Counted from the stretch's first letter, positions 35,241-47,296 are shown. The stretch: 64,000 bases of DNA from Paramarasmius palmivorus (GCA_037176845.1 JAYKXP010000008.1:992001-1056000); one strand, 5' to 3'. Notes: generated by a model from the letters alone, not told the origin. Numbers and translations: made by a program.

Positions 35241-35813
35241 GATGAAAGTTGCTGGACGGTTAGGCGGTCGTATGACAAAGGATTTTATGCAACATTATTC
35301 AATGTTGTTTTCTCCAGTTGAAAAGGATTGTTTGGTCCGTTGGTCCCTGTCCAGATCTGGCTAGAGCATCGCAATTACTGACGAATGCGCCGTAGGACTG
35401 TAGATCGACTGTAGACGGATTGCATCGGCCGAGACGGACGGTATCGAGGGCAAATGCTGGTTGGGGTGCTGGAGGAGAGATGCAAGAACTCTACAATTCC
35501 ACCTGTATTTGGAGCTAAACATACATGCCTCAAGGCTGGGATTCAAACAAGTAGCCATGGGATATGCAAAATGTTTAAACGAAGAGAGAAAACAGAGATC
35601 CGGCCGAGATTTCGGGCGTACAGTGCTTGTTTTCTACCCTCATATCTCCTCTGCTATGATACTCACGGCTTTTCTTACCGCCCTTCTCTCAAACTTTTCC
35701 TGTTTTTCTGATATCTGACATCTCATCACCTCTCGAAGATCCGAAGACCGACCTCATAAGAAGCCAAAGGGGTCGTCAGAAGTCATCACTTTCATAACCC
35801 ATCACCATCAGCA
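35241..35813. promoter_or_regulatory. Divergent promoter region between BNA4 and BNA5
   Basis: 573 bp between the two start codons of consecutive pathway enzymes. A pyrimidine-rich stretch with CT tracts precedes the BNA5 start around 35640-35800. No specific regulator site was recognised; shared regulation is inferred from layout. Confidence 0.4.
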
Positions 35814-37461
35814 ATGTCTCTTCCTCTTCGCGACGAGTTTGTACTCCCAAGTAACTGTCAGGTCGGTGCATCGGAGAATCTTGTTGGTGAGCAGCACTCG
35901 ACACTTGCATTACATCTATCTAACTACATGCTTCAGCCGCCGATGAACCATGCGTCTATCTCTGCGGGAACTCTCTCGGAGCCATGAGTAAAAAGTCAAA
36001 GCAACTAGTTCAAGAAGAGGTGGACGTTTGGGCTACCCGGTGAGCATACTGATTCCCTGCCATTCAAAAGCTTCATTGACAGTCTTCATCGCAGAGCTGT
36101 GGTCGGACACTTTTCTCATCCTTACCAAAGAAAGTGGGTCTCATTCGCCGACAACATCACTCCACTGATGGCAGAACTCGTCGGTGAGTCCACGCGCCAA
36201 GTTCATTGTCGACTCAATCATTGATTTCATCTCCAATAGGCGCCAAAGAGAAAGAAGTGGCTTGCATGAGCACACTGACTGCGAATCTACACCTCATGAT
36301 GGACTCCTTCTACAAGCCAAACGCTGAACGTTACAAGATCCTCTGCGAAGCGAAGGCTTTCCCCTCGGATCAAGTCAGTGTTATCTGTCCCTTAACCCAT
36401 CCAGGGGGTCTGACCCAATATTTGGCTCTTCTAGTACGCATTCGCATCTCAAGTACGAGCACATGGGCTGGATCCTGCCAAAGCTATCATCGAGCTGTCA
36501 CCCAGAGACGGGGAATACTTTCTCCGAGAAGAAGACATCTTGAAGCATCGAAAAGGAAGGTGATAGTATCGCGCTTGTCCTTTTCAGCGGCATCCAATAT
36601 TACACCGGTCAATGGTTTCCAATGGAAAGTATCACCCGCAAAGCAAAAGAAAAGGTGCGTTTCTACTGGGTACATTCTGGAACGTTTCTTAATACTCCTT
36701 GACAGGGCTGCGTATGTGGCTGGGACCTTGCACACGCCATCGGAAATGTCCCCGTCTCTCTACATGACTGGAACGTTGATTTCGCTGTCTGGTGCACGTA
36801 CAAATACCTCAACTCTGGACCTGGTGGGATTGCTGGACTCTTCATACACGAGAAATGGAACGGAATAGAGCACCCCAAGTAAGTATCGTATCGTACCTTA
36901 CGCCGCTGGGAACGCGTCTATTTACACTCCCGCGTAGGTTCGCAGGTTGGTGGGGACATACTCTAGCTACTCGCTTCGACATGCCTCCAACATTCACTCC
37001 AACGGAAGGCGCACAAGGTTTCCAACAATCCAATCCCTCGATTCTCTCGATGGCTCCCCTTTTGGGGTCCCTCCAAGTCTTTAAGCAAGCGGGAATGATT
37101 GCGCCGCTGAGGGAGAGATCCTTGGTGTTGACCGGTACATTGGAGAAGCATCTTTTGCAGTCCAAATATTACATTCCCTATTAAAGATGTTGCCGCGAGC
37201 CAAGGAAAGAAGGGATTCACTATCATTACCCCACATACTCCACAGGACAGAGGCGCACAGCTTTCTTTGCTATTCCTTCCCGTCGGATCAGGTCTAATGA
37301 AGAAGATTTTCGACACATTGGTTTCCTTTGGTGTCATCGGGGATGAGAGAGAACCGGATGTCATTCGTCTGGCACCCATCCCCTTGTACAACACCTTGGA
37401 GGATTGCGAGAAGGCTGCAAAGTATTTGGATCTGTCTTTCGAGAAGTTGGTTGGTGCGTAG
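35814..37461 (+). CDS. BNA5: Kynureninase
   Basis: PLP enzyme that cleaves 3-hydroxykynurenine to 3-hydroxyanthranilate and alanine in the cytosol. The start at 35814 gives [14 protein letters not shown]. Exons joined by short introns give [99 protein letters not shown], and [20 protein letters not shown], where the Lys is the PLP-binding residue. [43 protein letters not shown] and [17 protein letters not shown] complete the fold. One-base corrections near 36548 and near 37178 (extra T) are needed. The product of the neighbouring BNA4 is its substrate. Confidence 0.94.
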
Positions 37462-37626
37462 ACGCCGGTCGGAAGAGCGGATAAACAGACTTCGTAGTTT
37501 AGCGCTGAAGACAATAAATGTGTATTCTAATCATAAGCCGAGGACTAGAAACGATAGACCAGGATTCTACACTTGGCATTATGCATGTACATGCCTCCGT
37601 CGGATGCATACATGTTTCGAGCACGT

Positions 37627-38515
37627 TCAATTCCTTCCCTGGGAATCCTCCAAGACAAAACGTGCCACCATCCGGATATATTCTTCGTTCCGAAGGATAT
37701 CATCATGCTCGTCGTCCAATTTCCCGATACTCTCCGTGACTCGTTCGGCGCCAGCAATTGCCTTGAGATGACTAGCCATGGACTCGCTCTGGCCCATATC
37801 GACCAGCATGTCCCCTTTCGAATGAATAATGAACCACCGGATCTCGCCTTCGGTACGAAGGGCTAAATGCGACACCGAGAGATCTGTATACGGATGCGAA
37901 CTGCCAAATGCAGGTTCAATAAACCATCCGTCGTAGTCCGGAAAACGCGATACCAGTGCTTCGAGATCGTAAATTCCCTCTGAGAGGATGACCCCTCGCA
38001 CAGCAGCCAAGATCTTGTCAGCAGGTGTGAGTGAAGGGGACACGCGCGAAGAATCGAGGATAATCGAAGCCAGCATATGTGCACTGCAGCTATGGCCTAT
38101 TAGGTAAATCCTACTGCGGTCATACAACGCATTTGATGTCTCCCAGGAGGAGAGGAGAAAATCGAGTAGCATAAGGATATCCTCTGCGTGCGCTGGGTGA
38201 TGAAGAGTCCCATCTTCTTTATTTTTTGGTGTCAATCGATAATTGGGAACGACCACCGGGAATCCAGTGGATTGAACAAGTTTTTGAGCCAGGTCTGCAT
38301 GATCAGCTTTATCTTCGCTGTCAATGTCATTTACGTCGGGTCAGCCAGCATGCACAATTGATATGAAGAACTTACGATCGCCAAGCACCGCCATGTACGA
38401 AACAGACGAGAGGAAGATTACTCGCTTCCCCACTGGATGGTGAATACAAGTCGAATTCCCTGTAAGGATTCCGACCAGACTCTGAGTGGTAAGGGATGTC
38501 TTTTTGCACAGACAT
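37627..38515 (-). CDS. BNA7: Probable kynurenine formamidase (alpha/beta hydrolase)
   Basis: Alpha/beta hydrolase of about 277 residues in two exons with no frame error. The start at 38515 gives SVQKDIPYHSESGRNPYREF, then the oxyanion motif CFVHGGAWRS split by a 58-nt intron, VVVPNYRLTPKN, the nucleophile elbow IYLIGHSCSAHMLASIIL (Ser), SEGIYDLEALVSRFPDYD, and HSKGDMLVDMGQ with DDEHDDILRNEEY as likely acid and His sites. HGG-W and GHS-x-AH motifs fit kynurenine formamidase, which hydrolyses N-formylkynurenine to kynurenine. Related lipase/esterase-like hydrolases share these motifs, so the name leans on the adjacent kynureninase and kynurenine monooxygenase genes. It converges on kynureninase with 165 bp between the stops. 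Confidence 0.72.
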
Positions 38516-38804
38516 ATGGGGCCAGCGCACTGCAATGATATACGCAGCTGGTGCTGGAGTTTAGAGTGGAATATCTTTGGCTCAGGGAACCTGCTGCGGA
38601 CGGATAGTGCCGAATGTATAGCCGAAGCAGAGCCACAAGCGATATGAGGTCAAGCGCGTGTGGCAGTGTGACTCTTCGATGAGGTCACTGGCCCTCCCCG
38701 GACGATAAAAAGGCCCTAACCTCGCCCCACGTCCAACCAGTTTTTCACCCGTACCCCCCGTTACGAACCTTACGCTCAGCTACTCAACTACTTGAATTCT
38801 TACA

Positions 38805-39193
38805 ATGGCATTCACTGCTTCTGATATTTGCAAGGTATGTTGTTATTTGCCGTCTTTCTGCCGGAATTGCCGGAACTCAACGCTTTGCAGGTATGCTCAT
38901 ACTCCTGGTTTTTTCTCGGCATCAACTCAACGTCTTTCAGATCCTTGTAGCGATCTTCGTTCCGCCGTTAGGAGTGTTCCTAGAACGCGGCTGCGGCGCT
39001 GACTTCGTAAGCAGAATGGGAGGAACGAGGAGGAGAACATTGTGCTGATTGCCTTGTTACAGTGCATCAACATTCTCTTGACGATTTTGGGTTGGGTTCC
39101 AGGAATTATCCACGGTAAGTGACAGTTGTGTTGAACTTTGAAAGCGATATGCTGACTCTTGAACTAGCCCTCTACATCATTCTCAAATATTGA
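38805..39193 (+). CDS. PMP3: Plasma membrane proteolipid Pmp3 (UPF0057)
   Basis: Small hydrophobic protein with two membrane spans, which affects plasma-membrane potential and cation tolerance. Four or five tiny exons give MAFTASDICK, ILVAIFVPPLGVFLERGCGA, CINILLTILGWVPGIIHALY and a C-terminus IILKY, matching the family almost residue for residue. About 57 residues, no frame correction. Upstream, an AT-rich gataaaaagg at 38701 could act as a TATA-like element. Confidence 0.93.
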
Positions 39194-39345
39194 TACAACA
39201 TCTGTTTAACATTCTTTGAGATGGAACACGAACCAGGACCATTATGTAGTACTGTACCATGGACCCCAGTGCTAATTCGTCTTCGTCTTTGATACCCATG
39301 CATGTATCTTCTATTCGTAGTATCATTCCTAGGAATGTATTTGTT

Positions 39346-42034
39346 TTATTCACTGTCTTCCTCGTCTCGTCGTCCTCGTCCTTCGCTCTCTTGCTCGTCG
39401 AATTGTTCGATCATCTTCGCCCCAATTGCCCAGCACTTGTTCATATTCTCCCTTGACACTCCCGTCAGGAACACCTTTGTTTGAAAGCTTGTGCCAAGCG
39501 CGTATGTCATCCTCCTCGACGACATCGTCTTGGTAGAGTGCCGCCAGAATTTGCCCAAAGAGGCCTAGGCGGTCTGACGTAGTGCAGTGGATCTGAAAAA
39601 GACGTATACTTTCGGCAAGCAACCAGACAGGTCAGGAAAGGCTTACCTGAAGAGCAGTAATGGTCTCCACTGCATCAAATCCTCCAATCTTCTCTATCAA
39701 GGGACCCCAGCGACCAATGACTGCCGCGATCTCTTTTCTCTGCGGCAGGCCACCTCCCTCAATGATGTTGATCTTTTCGACAATAGCCGCAACAACGGCA
39801 TCCCGAACACGGGCAATTGGTACATTACTAGCCATGCGCAGTGTTTTGAGCTCGACGGCTGCATTATCGACCGAATGTCCTTCCGAGAACGCACGCTCGA
39901 GAGAGAGCTCTACTTCGTGTCGGAATTCAGATTCGGCTTGAGAATCAGATGACGGAAGAACAGGTATCGTAGTGTCCAGGGATGTTGTTGAGGATGTTGG
40001 CAAGTTTCCGAGATGAATATCGCTGTCATCGTCAGAGTCCTCGCTTTCCGAATCCTCAGACTCTGAGCCGGGATCGGATTCGTCGATATCAGACGCGTTG
40101 TCACCTAGAATGAGTATATGAGAAATGTCGGGGTTCGTTTCTTTACATTGATAACTAACCTATACGCATAAACCTTTGGTTTTTGGCGTTTTCAACACCG
40201 TCATCATCGTCATCCTCTTCCGGAGGTCGTTGAGTCCAGACAAGCGTGTACTCGTCGACTCCCAACTTGGCTCTTGCAGCTTCTTGATCTAAGAAAACGT
40301 GAGATCCCTTGCCTTGTATCCACTTGGTCAAGGCACAACCGCACCTTCTTCTAACTCCTCCGTATCAGAGGCCTCTTCGTCACTCTCATCGTCATCGTCA
40401 CCGCGCTCGTCTCGTCTCCTCGACAATCGTTCAAACGGACCAAGATGCAAGGCCGGATTGAGCATCACCCCATCCCCAACTAGACACCCCTTCTCAATCC
40501 TCGTATCATCTCTCACAATCACACCGGCTCCAATAATACTTTTCTCAATGATACACCCAGCTCCAATCTTGGTCCCGTCGAATATATATGAATTATCCAC
40601 GATTGTCCCGGGCCCTATAACGCAGTCTCTTCCAATCACGGAAGATATTATTTGCGCATTCTCGAATACTTGGTGGAAGATCCAACTAGGCAGTTGTTGC
40701 CTATTTTACTTGTACTGGATTCGAGTAAAAGGTGTGTTGAGATAGCGACGGAATAAAGAAGGATGTATTGGCTTACCGTGCGAGAATAACCGAATTGTCT
40801 TTAGCAATGTATTTGTTGCCCCTTCGATGTTCGTAGACATGTCCTGCCGGATGATTGTTGTCCGGTACGAGTGGGAAGGTCCATCGCGATAATATATCCT
40901 TGCTAGAATCAAGTTGAAATAATGGTACAACAATAAAGACCATTTCCGCACCTAATTGAATCGTAGCTTTTCGTATCCTTGACGCGAGCAGCATAGCCAT
41001 CCTTTGCCACATAGCAATAAATGTTCTTCATCAACAAATCAGAGGTGAGCACCCCATGGACAAAATCCCTCCGAATATCGAGGTAGTCAAAGTTATCCTG
41101 GAATAAAGACGGAACCTACAAACGACTCAGGCTCGTCCGAGTATGAAGCGGACAATACAAAACGCACCTCAACCGAACATATGTCTATCGAACAATCAAT
41201 TAAATCGTTCCGAATTTCCACGTCTGGATGTTCAGCAAGAATTTCTCTTGGAATGGAAGCCAATGTTTTCGGCGGATATCCCCGTAACAGATTCATAATG
41301 CAGGCATTCCGACGTTTCAGAATCCAACACGAAAACCGATGAGTCGCCTTTCGATCTAGTTCGGTATCAGTTAATAAATCATTGCGTCCACGCCGGGAGA
41401 AGAGCACGCACCTGGTCCGATGCCTTGCCCCGCTCTCCTTCACCACCATAGTCATAATAGCATCCTTGTTCACCTTCCTACGTTCCTTGTGGACCTTTAC
41501 AACCTCATCTATCCGAATATTGCTAACCAAGTCTCCCATAACGAGTACAAAGTCCCCCGTTACCAATCCACGAGTGTATATATCACGCATTGCATCTCCC
41601 GGAGAGAATGTTTCCTTGGCCGTCATGATGGGTACAATCTTGATTCCTGAACCTGGTTTTGACCATTTTGATTCTCTATGAGTGCGATGGATGAGAAAGC
41701 GGTTTGAGGTGGAACAAGAAGCGAAAACTCGCACGCGATGGTTGTTTTCACCTGCTCTGCATGAGATCGACAAATCACAAAGATTTCTTGTACTCCTGCG
41801 AGTGCAAGGCTCTTCGAATGTCCAGTCAAGGAGTGGTGCATTACAGATGGGAAGGAGACACTGTGATACAAGTTAGTTCAATGTGATGGGTAGATGGGCG
41901 AGATTGGTTACTCGAGGTTTTCGTGTGGTGAGCGGCTTGAATCTCTTGTTGAAACTATCTGCAAGAATGACAGCTTGAAGAACTTCAGCCTCGTCGCCAA
42001 TCAGCTTTTCCTTGCCAGAGGATTTGGGTGCCAT
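39346..42034 (-). CDS. GCD6: Translation initiation factor eIF2B epsilon, catalytic subunit
   Basis: Guanine-nucleotide exchange subunit that recycles eIF2-GDP in the cytosol and is the target of the integrated stress response. The start at 42034 gives APKSSGKEKLIGDEAEVLQA and VILADSFNKRFKPLT (nucleotidyltransferase-like domain). It continues GVQEIFVICRSHAEQVK, FVLVMGDLVSNIRIDEVV and HKERRKVNKDAIMTMVVKES. The left-handed beta-helix follows with hexapeptide repeats (GRDCVIGPGTIVDNSYIFDG, IGAGCIIEKSIIGAGVIV). An acidic linker leads to the C-terminal W2/HEAT domain (AVIGRWGPLIEKIGGFDAVE, LGLFGQILAALYQDDVVEED) and the acidic end IEQFDEQESE. The frame changes near 39450, so one or more single-base corrections are needed. 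Identification is firm. Confidence 0.92.
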
Positions 42035-42411
42035 GATGTGTGAATTGATGAAGCAAAATTTTGGTTTGACTCATTTGGAAGGAGCTCGAGTCATTGACTT
42101 GATCGCGTTTCTAGCGTGCACTCGATTTGGGTCAGACCTGGAAAACTCCCTCAAATTGATTTATTCCAATTCGCATGCAGCTAAGTATCGGAAAACGCCC
42201 CCACAGATATTTATCTAGTTCTAATTTACTAACTTGTAGCACTTTCTCAGAAAGATTGAAAGACGACATTCTCAAGGACGGCCTTTGAGAATCACGACCT
42301 TGGGAGCCCCATCTTCGCGAATCACGCCTTGGTATGCAACTAGCAAAGATTTCAGAGGCTGCCATGATGGACAATCTTTGAATGGACGTACCATTCCCTT
42401 CACTGTCGACT

Positions 42412-42882
42412 AAAATGGCGCAGCCTGGACCCACATATGCACATTGACATCCAAAGCCACAGCACCAACTGTTCCAGTTGGATTATAGTGGGAGGTATGT
42501 CTGCGTCCTGATACGATCCACTCGCAAGTCCCAATCCATGCCGATGCATCTTCCATTGCTTCTCCATGAAAAAGTCAGACGGTCAACGAGCTCTTCACCC
42601 AGAGACACGGCAAGGGATTCTGCGCTGGCTCCTGATAAAGACGTGCGGAGCCAGCGAAGGGTTGTTACAAGGCACGGGCGAGTTTTGCTGGGACTGCCAC
42701 TGCGGCAACTGCTGCATCTAAAGCCTCTCCGCCTTCTCGGAGGACCTCGTAACTACCTCAAGGGCATCTCGAAGATCTTGTACGCCCCGACCACCTTGGG
42801 TGTCTAGTCTCTTCTTTATCGTAGGTTCAGCACCCCCATGAACGACAAGCACGTACCTGCACTTAGTATTGGGCAGAGACAT
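42412..42882 (-). pseudogene. Truncated isoaspartyl peptidase / L-asparaginase (T2 Ntn hydrolase)
   Basis: Recognisable pieces in the right order but not in one frame: an N-terminus from 42882 (CRYVLVVHGGAEPTIKKR, RGVQDLRDALE), a helix VLREGGEALDAAVAAVAV, then AESLAVSLGEELVD, FFMEKQWKMHRHGLGL, and the catalytic-Thr segment GTVGAVALDVN, after which the frame stops at 42412. Between the second and third pieces about 70 residues expected in the family (the NAGKG/EASIMDG region) are missing. The part after the catalytic Thr (the STGG and GDTPIIGAGTYAD region) is also absent. The missing blocks cannot be explained by single-base errors, so I read this as a decayed or partial copy. Confidence 0.65.
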
Positions 42883-43971
42883 GTTTATAGAAGCGAACGA
42901 CACGAAGGAGAGAACGGTAGCAACAAAACCGGTTTGTAGAGTAGGCCAGATGGATTATATCTCCTGGAGGCCATAACGAGTCATGTTTTGGCTAAAAGTT
43001 TGCGATCCTGCACTCCGCGTGTTGTAGGGTTCCTCTGCCCCAAAAATACAGCCGGAAGTTGGACGGGGTGATGAACTACTCGATGAAGTTGATTCAGTTG
43101 ACCTGGATTTGGTACTCCGCCAGAACCACGTCTTTACACGTACTTCAACAGTGTGGTACCGGTTGTAAATCGCCGTCCAGACTGCGTATTGATTGCCTTC
43201 CGCATAAGATGAGACGAGATGGTCTGACATTGACAAGTTGTTGATTGCAGAACCTCTCGAAGGATTGATCATCTTCCATGACGCTCAACCGATGCCTGAC
43301 ACTGGTTCCATAGCCGTTGGACATGCACAGTGCACGGACGCTCTTCATCTAACTCTAGGTAAGAGGACGGGATCGTGCAAAAGCATAAAGTGTACGGTAA
43401 TGTCGAGCTTCTGAAAGACCATGTCATGTATCCCAGGTCCTGGGTAGAGGGTCGCGCTTGAAATATTCGGAGTTAGCTGTAAAGTAGGATGCTAAAGCAA
43501 TCACTTACGATCCGACATAGCCTGGCAGGTCATGATAGTACCGACCAGAATAGATCACGGAACGCTACCTCGCACGTTGAGTTGATCGGCGAACTAAATT
43601 CACTCACAGCGAGTTCACAACATCAATCAACGGTTTTGAGATGTATGTAGTCATTGGCTAAAACGAAGCGATTACAAAATACCTAATGACATGGAGCATG
43701 ATCCGACAAAAATGAAAGACAGGGTATGCATCAGACCATTAACGGATTAAGGGAGTGGATGTGGTTCATCAATGGGAGATGTCGTCGTGGAGTAGCGAAG
43801 AGGCGAGAACCAGATCCATGTACTGTAGCGGTGAGAAGGGTAAGAGGAATCCAAGAACACATGCGCTCGTGAAATGCGGACAGCCCTAGAAAAATGTCGA
43901 GTAGAAGATGGAAGGCGAAAACAAAAAAGTATCATAACAGTCGTGCAGATGATGGAAAAAAGAAACAACCC
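42883..43971. other. About 1.1 kb without a recognised gene
   Basis: Upstream of the broken asparaginase and downstream of the repeat protein. Short open frames on both strands (42955-43272 minus, 43059-43244 plus) show no known motif. A Ser-rich run (TESTSSSSSSPRPTS) occurs on the minus strand near 43070. It may include debris of the same decayed gene. Confidence 0.4.
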
Positions 43972-45324
43972 TTATGCGGTAGCGGCAACGGGTGTCGATG
44001 AGGCAGCCTCAACAGGCTTCTCAGGAGCGGCCTCTTCCTTCTGTGCCTCTTCCTCCTTCTTGGGCTCCTCAGCGGCAGCCTCAGTAGCGGGTTCTCGAGA
44101 GGGGCAACAGGTGCAGGCTCTTCGATCTTAGGAGGGTGCTCGTCGACCTTGGCGGGAGTAGCAACCTCAGCCTTGGGCTTGGGCTTGAAGAAGTCACCAA
44201 CACGGGCTGAGAGACGACGGCCGACTTTAGCAGCCTTGGGGGTCTTCTCCTCCTTTTTCTCCTCTTTCTTCTCTTCCTTCTTCTCCTCCTTCTATGAATT
44301 ACAAGGTTAGGACAGAGCACTAATTGACATGAACACAACATACCTTCTCTTCCTTAGCCTCCTCAGCGACAGGGGGGCGGTCGAGGCCTCGGCAGCGGGC
44401 TCAGCAGGAGCAGCCTCACTGTGAGATTCGTTAGCCAGAACAGCACAATACGAGTGTCAATGACTCACGCTTCCTTGACAGGCTCAGCAGCAACAACAGC
44501 GGTCTCCTCAGCCTTTGCGGGTTCAGTAGCAGCGGCTTCGGTGGTCTCCTTTGCAGCCTCCTCGGTGGTAGTCTCCTTGGCAGGTTCCTCAGTAGCGGCG
44601 GCAGTCTAGTGCAATCATGAGTCCGAGTCATGTGAATAGGGGTCATTTAACATACCTCAGAGCCCTCCTTCTTTTTGTCCTTCTTGGGGCTCTTGGGTGC
44701 CTTTGGCTTCTTTTCGGCCTTCACCTTGTCGCTCTTGAAGGGAGAGAGGAGCTTGGCCAGGAAGTTGGGGCTCTTGGGACGATCTTCCTTCTTAGCGTCA
44801 GCATCGGCCTAATGGGGAAAGATAATGATAGTGAGCTAATGTTGACATGACATATCATATGTATCGAAGTGGCAACACACCTTGGTCTCCTCCTTTGCAG
44901 GCTCTTCGGTGGCAGGGGCAGAAGACTCTGCAGCAGCCTCGGTGGTCTCCTTGGCGGTCTCTTCCTTTGCAGGTTCGGAGGCAGCGGCCTCAGTAGTGGC
45001 GGCGGTAGGCTAGATTGGAAATTGCTTAGTATCATGTGAATGATAAGGAATGAATGACTCGACGACATACCTCAGCCTTGACCTCCTCTTCCTTTGCGGG
45101 CTCCTATAAAATGAAAGTGGCACGAGTTGAGTAAAAAAAAATATGCCGGCATGAATCAAAAGAGTAAAGAGACGTACGGAGGTAGCAGCGACGGCTTCCT
45201 CTACCTTGGCAGGTTCGGCGACGACGGGGGCGACTTCGGTGGTCTCAGTGGTCGTAGGCTTGGTCTCCTCGACGACGGGAGCAACAGGGGCGACGGTGGT
45301 AGCAGCGGTCTCGGGGGCGGACAT
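43972..45324 (-). CDS. Glu/Ala/Pro/Thr-rich repeat protein, function unknown
   Basis: The start at 45324 gives SAPETAATTVAPVAPVVEET, and the frame is carried through several short exons by introns of 45-60 nt. Most exons code for variations of EPAKEET(A/T)xE, for example ASEPAKEETAKETTEAAAES and TEEPAKETTTEEAAKETTEA. Two basic blocks break the acidic repeats: RPKSPNFLAKLLSPFKSDK and GRRLSARVGDFFKPKPKAEV. The C-terminus is again Glu/Ala-rich, ending SSTPVAATA. The protein is almost certainly disordered. The SPxFLAKLLSPF and RVGDFF blocks look like conserved short linear elements that might bind membrane or a partner, which is inference. No enzymatic domain is visible. Confidence 0.7.
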
Positions 45325-45652
45325 TACTGAAGAATGAGCTATAGAAAAGTAAAGATGAATAAAAGAAAAGAAATATAAAAGAAGAAAAGAACATACGCTG
45401 AAAGGTATTACTGGTATAGAGAGAGAGAGGGACGGGGCGTGCTACGCAACCAGAGACGGATTGGAAAGAGAAAAAGGGATGGAGGACAATTTTGCCAACC
45501 GGCTTGTTTAAATACCATTGTTTACCCTTGTTACAGACTGTCGCGTCTTGAGGTTAGGGTTTACAACAACTCCTAATGGTAACAAGGACGTCACTCTTTT
45601 GTTATGGAGCTTTTTATACAGCCCGCCTCTTTAGAAAAATGTGTCCCGCCTC

Positions 45653-46660
45653 ATGTTTGTCCTTCTCATCACCCCAGCTCTCGTCTTTGTAGCGTTTCTC
45701 CTTCTCCTCCTCATTTCTCTCTCAGTTCCCGTCATAAAAACTATATATCTTTTCACATTAGCGACCAATGTATCTTCCTCTCTTTTCAATTCTGGCGCAG
45801 CCGCGGCTGTCAAATTCGGCGTCTGGGGTTACTGCATTTCCTCCGTCGACGTCTCGTGAGTCTTTGACCCTTTTTTCCGTTTTGCGCTTGCTCAGTAATT
45901 ATCCTTGTATAGTGTTCTCGGCTTCGATCACAGTTCCGATGCCAGATGCTCCGATTCGCGTCTAGGCTACACCTTTGACAGCAATGTGGCACAGGCTTTG
46001 CAAGTTTTTCAACCTATTCGTCTAGCTGTTTAATTATAATAACATTCATTCACCCGCACTTTTAGGCGCGTAGATCAGTTTACTGACCTCATCACAAAAA
46101 CTACTACCGCCGCGCTTGTTCTTCATCCTATCGGTACGTCGCGTGGTCACGCTTCCGCTCCCATTCCATCTTATCATCAATTCATTCAATATGTACATTC
46201 TTTAGCATGCGGTCTCACGTTCTTAACCCTTGTCGTGTCCCTATTCATGCTCCGTCGTGGCTCAAATGGAACCGCCCGCCTTCCTTCCGTCATTACTCTT
46301 GCTTGCCCTCCTCACCACCATTGTATTCCTCATCGACGTGATTCTTGTCGCAGTTATTCGCAATCGTGTCAATGACCGTACAGATGGCCAAATAGTCCTT
46401 AATTGGGGAAATGCTGTATGTGGCCCCATCAACTTCTTTTTCCATCTATCTTCTCACCGGGGTTTTCCTTTATCTCAGGTCTGGATGGCTCTGGGAGCCA
46501 CCATCGCGCTTTGGCTCGCCATGGTTGGCGCTTGCGGTGGCGTTTGTGCGTGCGGTAGACGCTTCCAGTAAGCCTTCCTATCTTCCTCTTCTCTACAAGA
46601 ACCACCCTTAACTCACCTCCGTTATTCTTCCACAGGAACCGCAAAACAGAACGGTATTGA
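45653..46660 (+). CDS. PalI/Rim9-Sur7 family four-span membrane protein
   Basis: Tetraspan plasma-membrane protein of the SUR7/PalI family, linked in fungi to eisosomes and ambient-pH sensing. Segments: LLITPALVFVAFLLLLLISL (span 1), an extracellular loop with KFGVWGYCISSVDVS and VLGFDHSSDARCSDSRLGYT, then ACGLTFLTLVVSLFML (span 2), LLALLTTIVFLIDVILVAVI (span 3), RTDGQIVLNWGNA, and WMALGATIALWLAMVGACGG (span 4), ending RNRKTERY after a last intron. The G-x-W-x-YC loop motif with a second Cys is typical of the family. A frame change is needed near 46285, between spans 2 and 3, and possibly near 46060. The start at 45653 is the first ATG before span 1. Confidence 0.8.
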
Positions 46661-47296
46661 GAGGGCAATGGGCATCGACTGGGAACGATCATCGCGTCTT
46701 TGACATTTCTGATCGATCACGTCGCTTCCCTCTTGCACGGACGATATTTTTTTTCTCTTACGACAGCTAAAACACTTGTTCCAGCTCGTTCCCCTTTCCT
46801 TACTTCAAAGTCATGAACGGACATGACCCTGATGATTTACTGACGATTCTACTGTATCTTATACCAACATACCAAAGGCAGGCTATCCTGTTGTTACCCT
46901 CTTCCTTTGTATTTTTGACCCACAAATGAATGAATGTTTTGTTCTCTGTGTCATGAGTTTCCATGGAGCTTTTCAATGCTTCTTAGCCGAATCATTTGAT
47001 GGTGGTATTCCATTAGCCGATATCATGCATCCAGATTCGTACTGACGCCCGCCAGCTCAGCAGATATCTGTAACACATACAACAGATGTGGCTTGTTGTG
47101 GTTGATAATTGTAGACCCATATGTGCCAATGTGCCAATGTGCCAAACCACTGGCAACAGCCTGCAACAGCTAACTCCTGAGGAGTAAGTCAACACCATAT
47201 CCCCTTTGGGCCAAAGTAAATGATCTTCGCGAGCGCGCGCTTGAATGCGAAAAACGTACAAAAGGGGACATCCACGCAGCTAATTCCGGAAAAGTT
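46661..47296. other. Convergent intergenic region with a short tandem repeat
   Basis: 636 bp between the PalI-like gene and NOP2. It contains three tandem copies of the 8-mer GTGCCAAT (the last one base off) at about 47125-47148 and a GC-alternating run gcgagcgcgcgc near 47228. No gene recognised. Confidence 0.45.

Noticed and set aside
42012..42218. Plus-strand open frame overlapping the GCD6 start
   Set aside because: It overlaps the firmly identified GCD6 N-terminus and has no motif.
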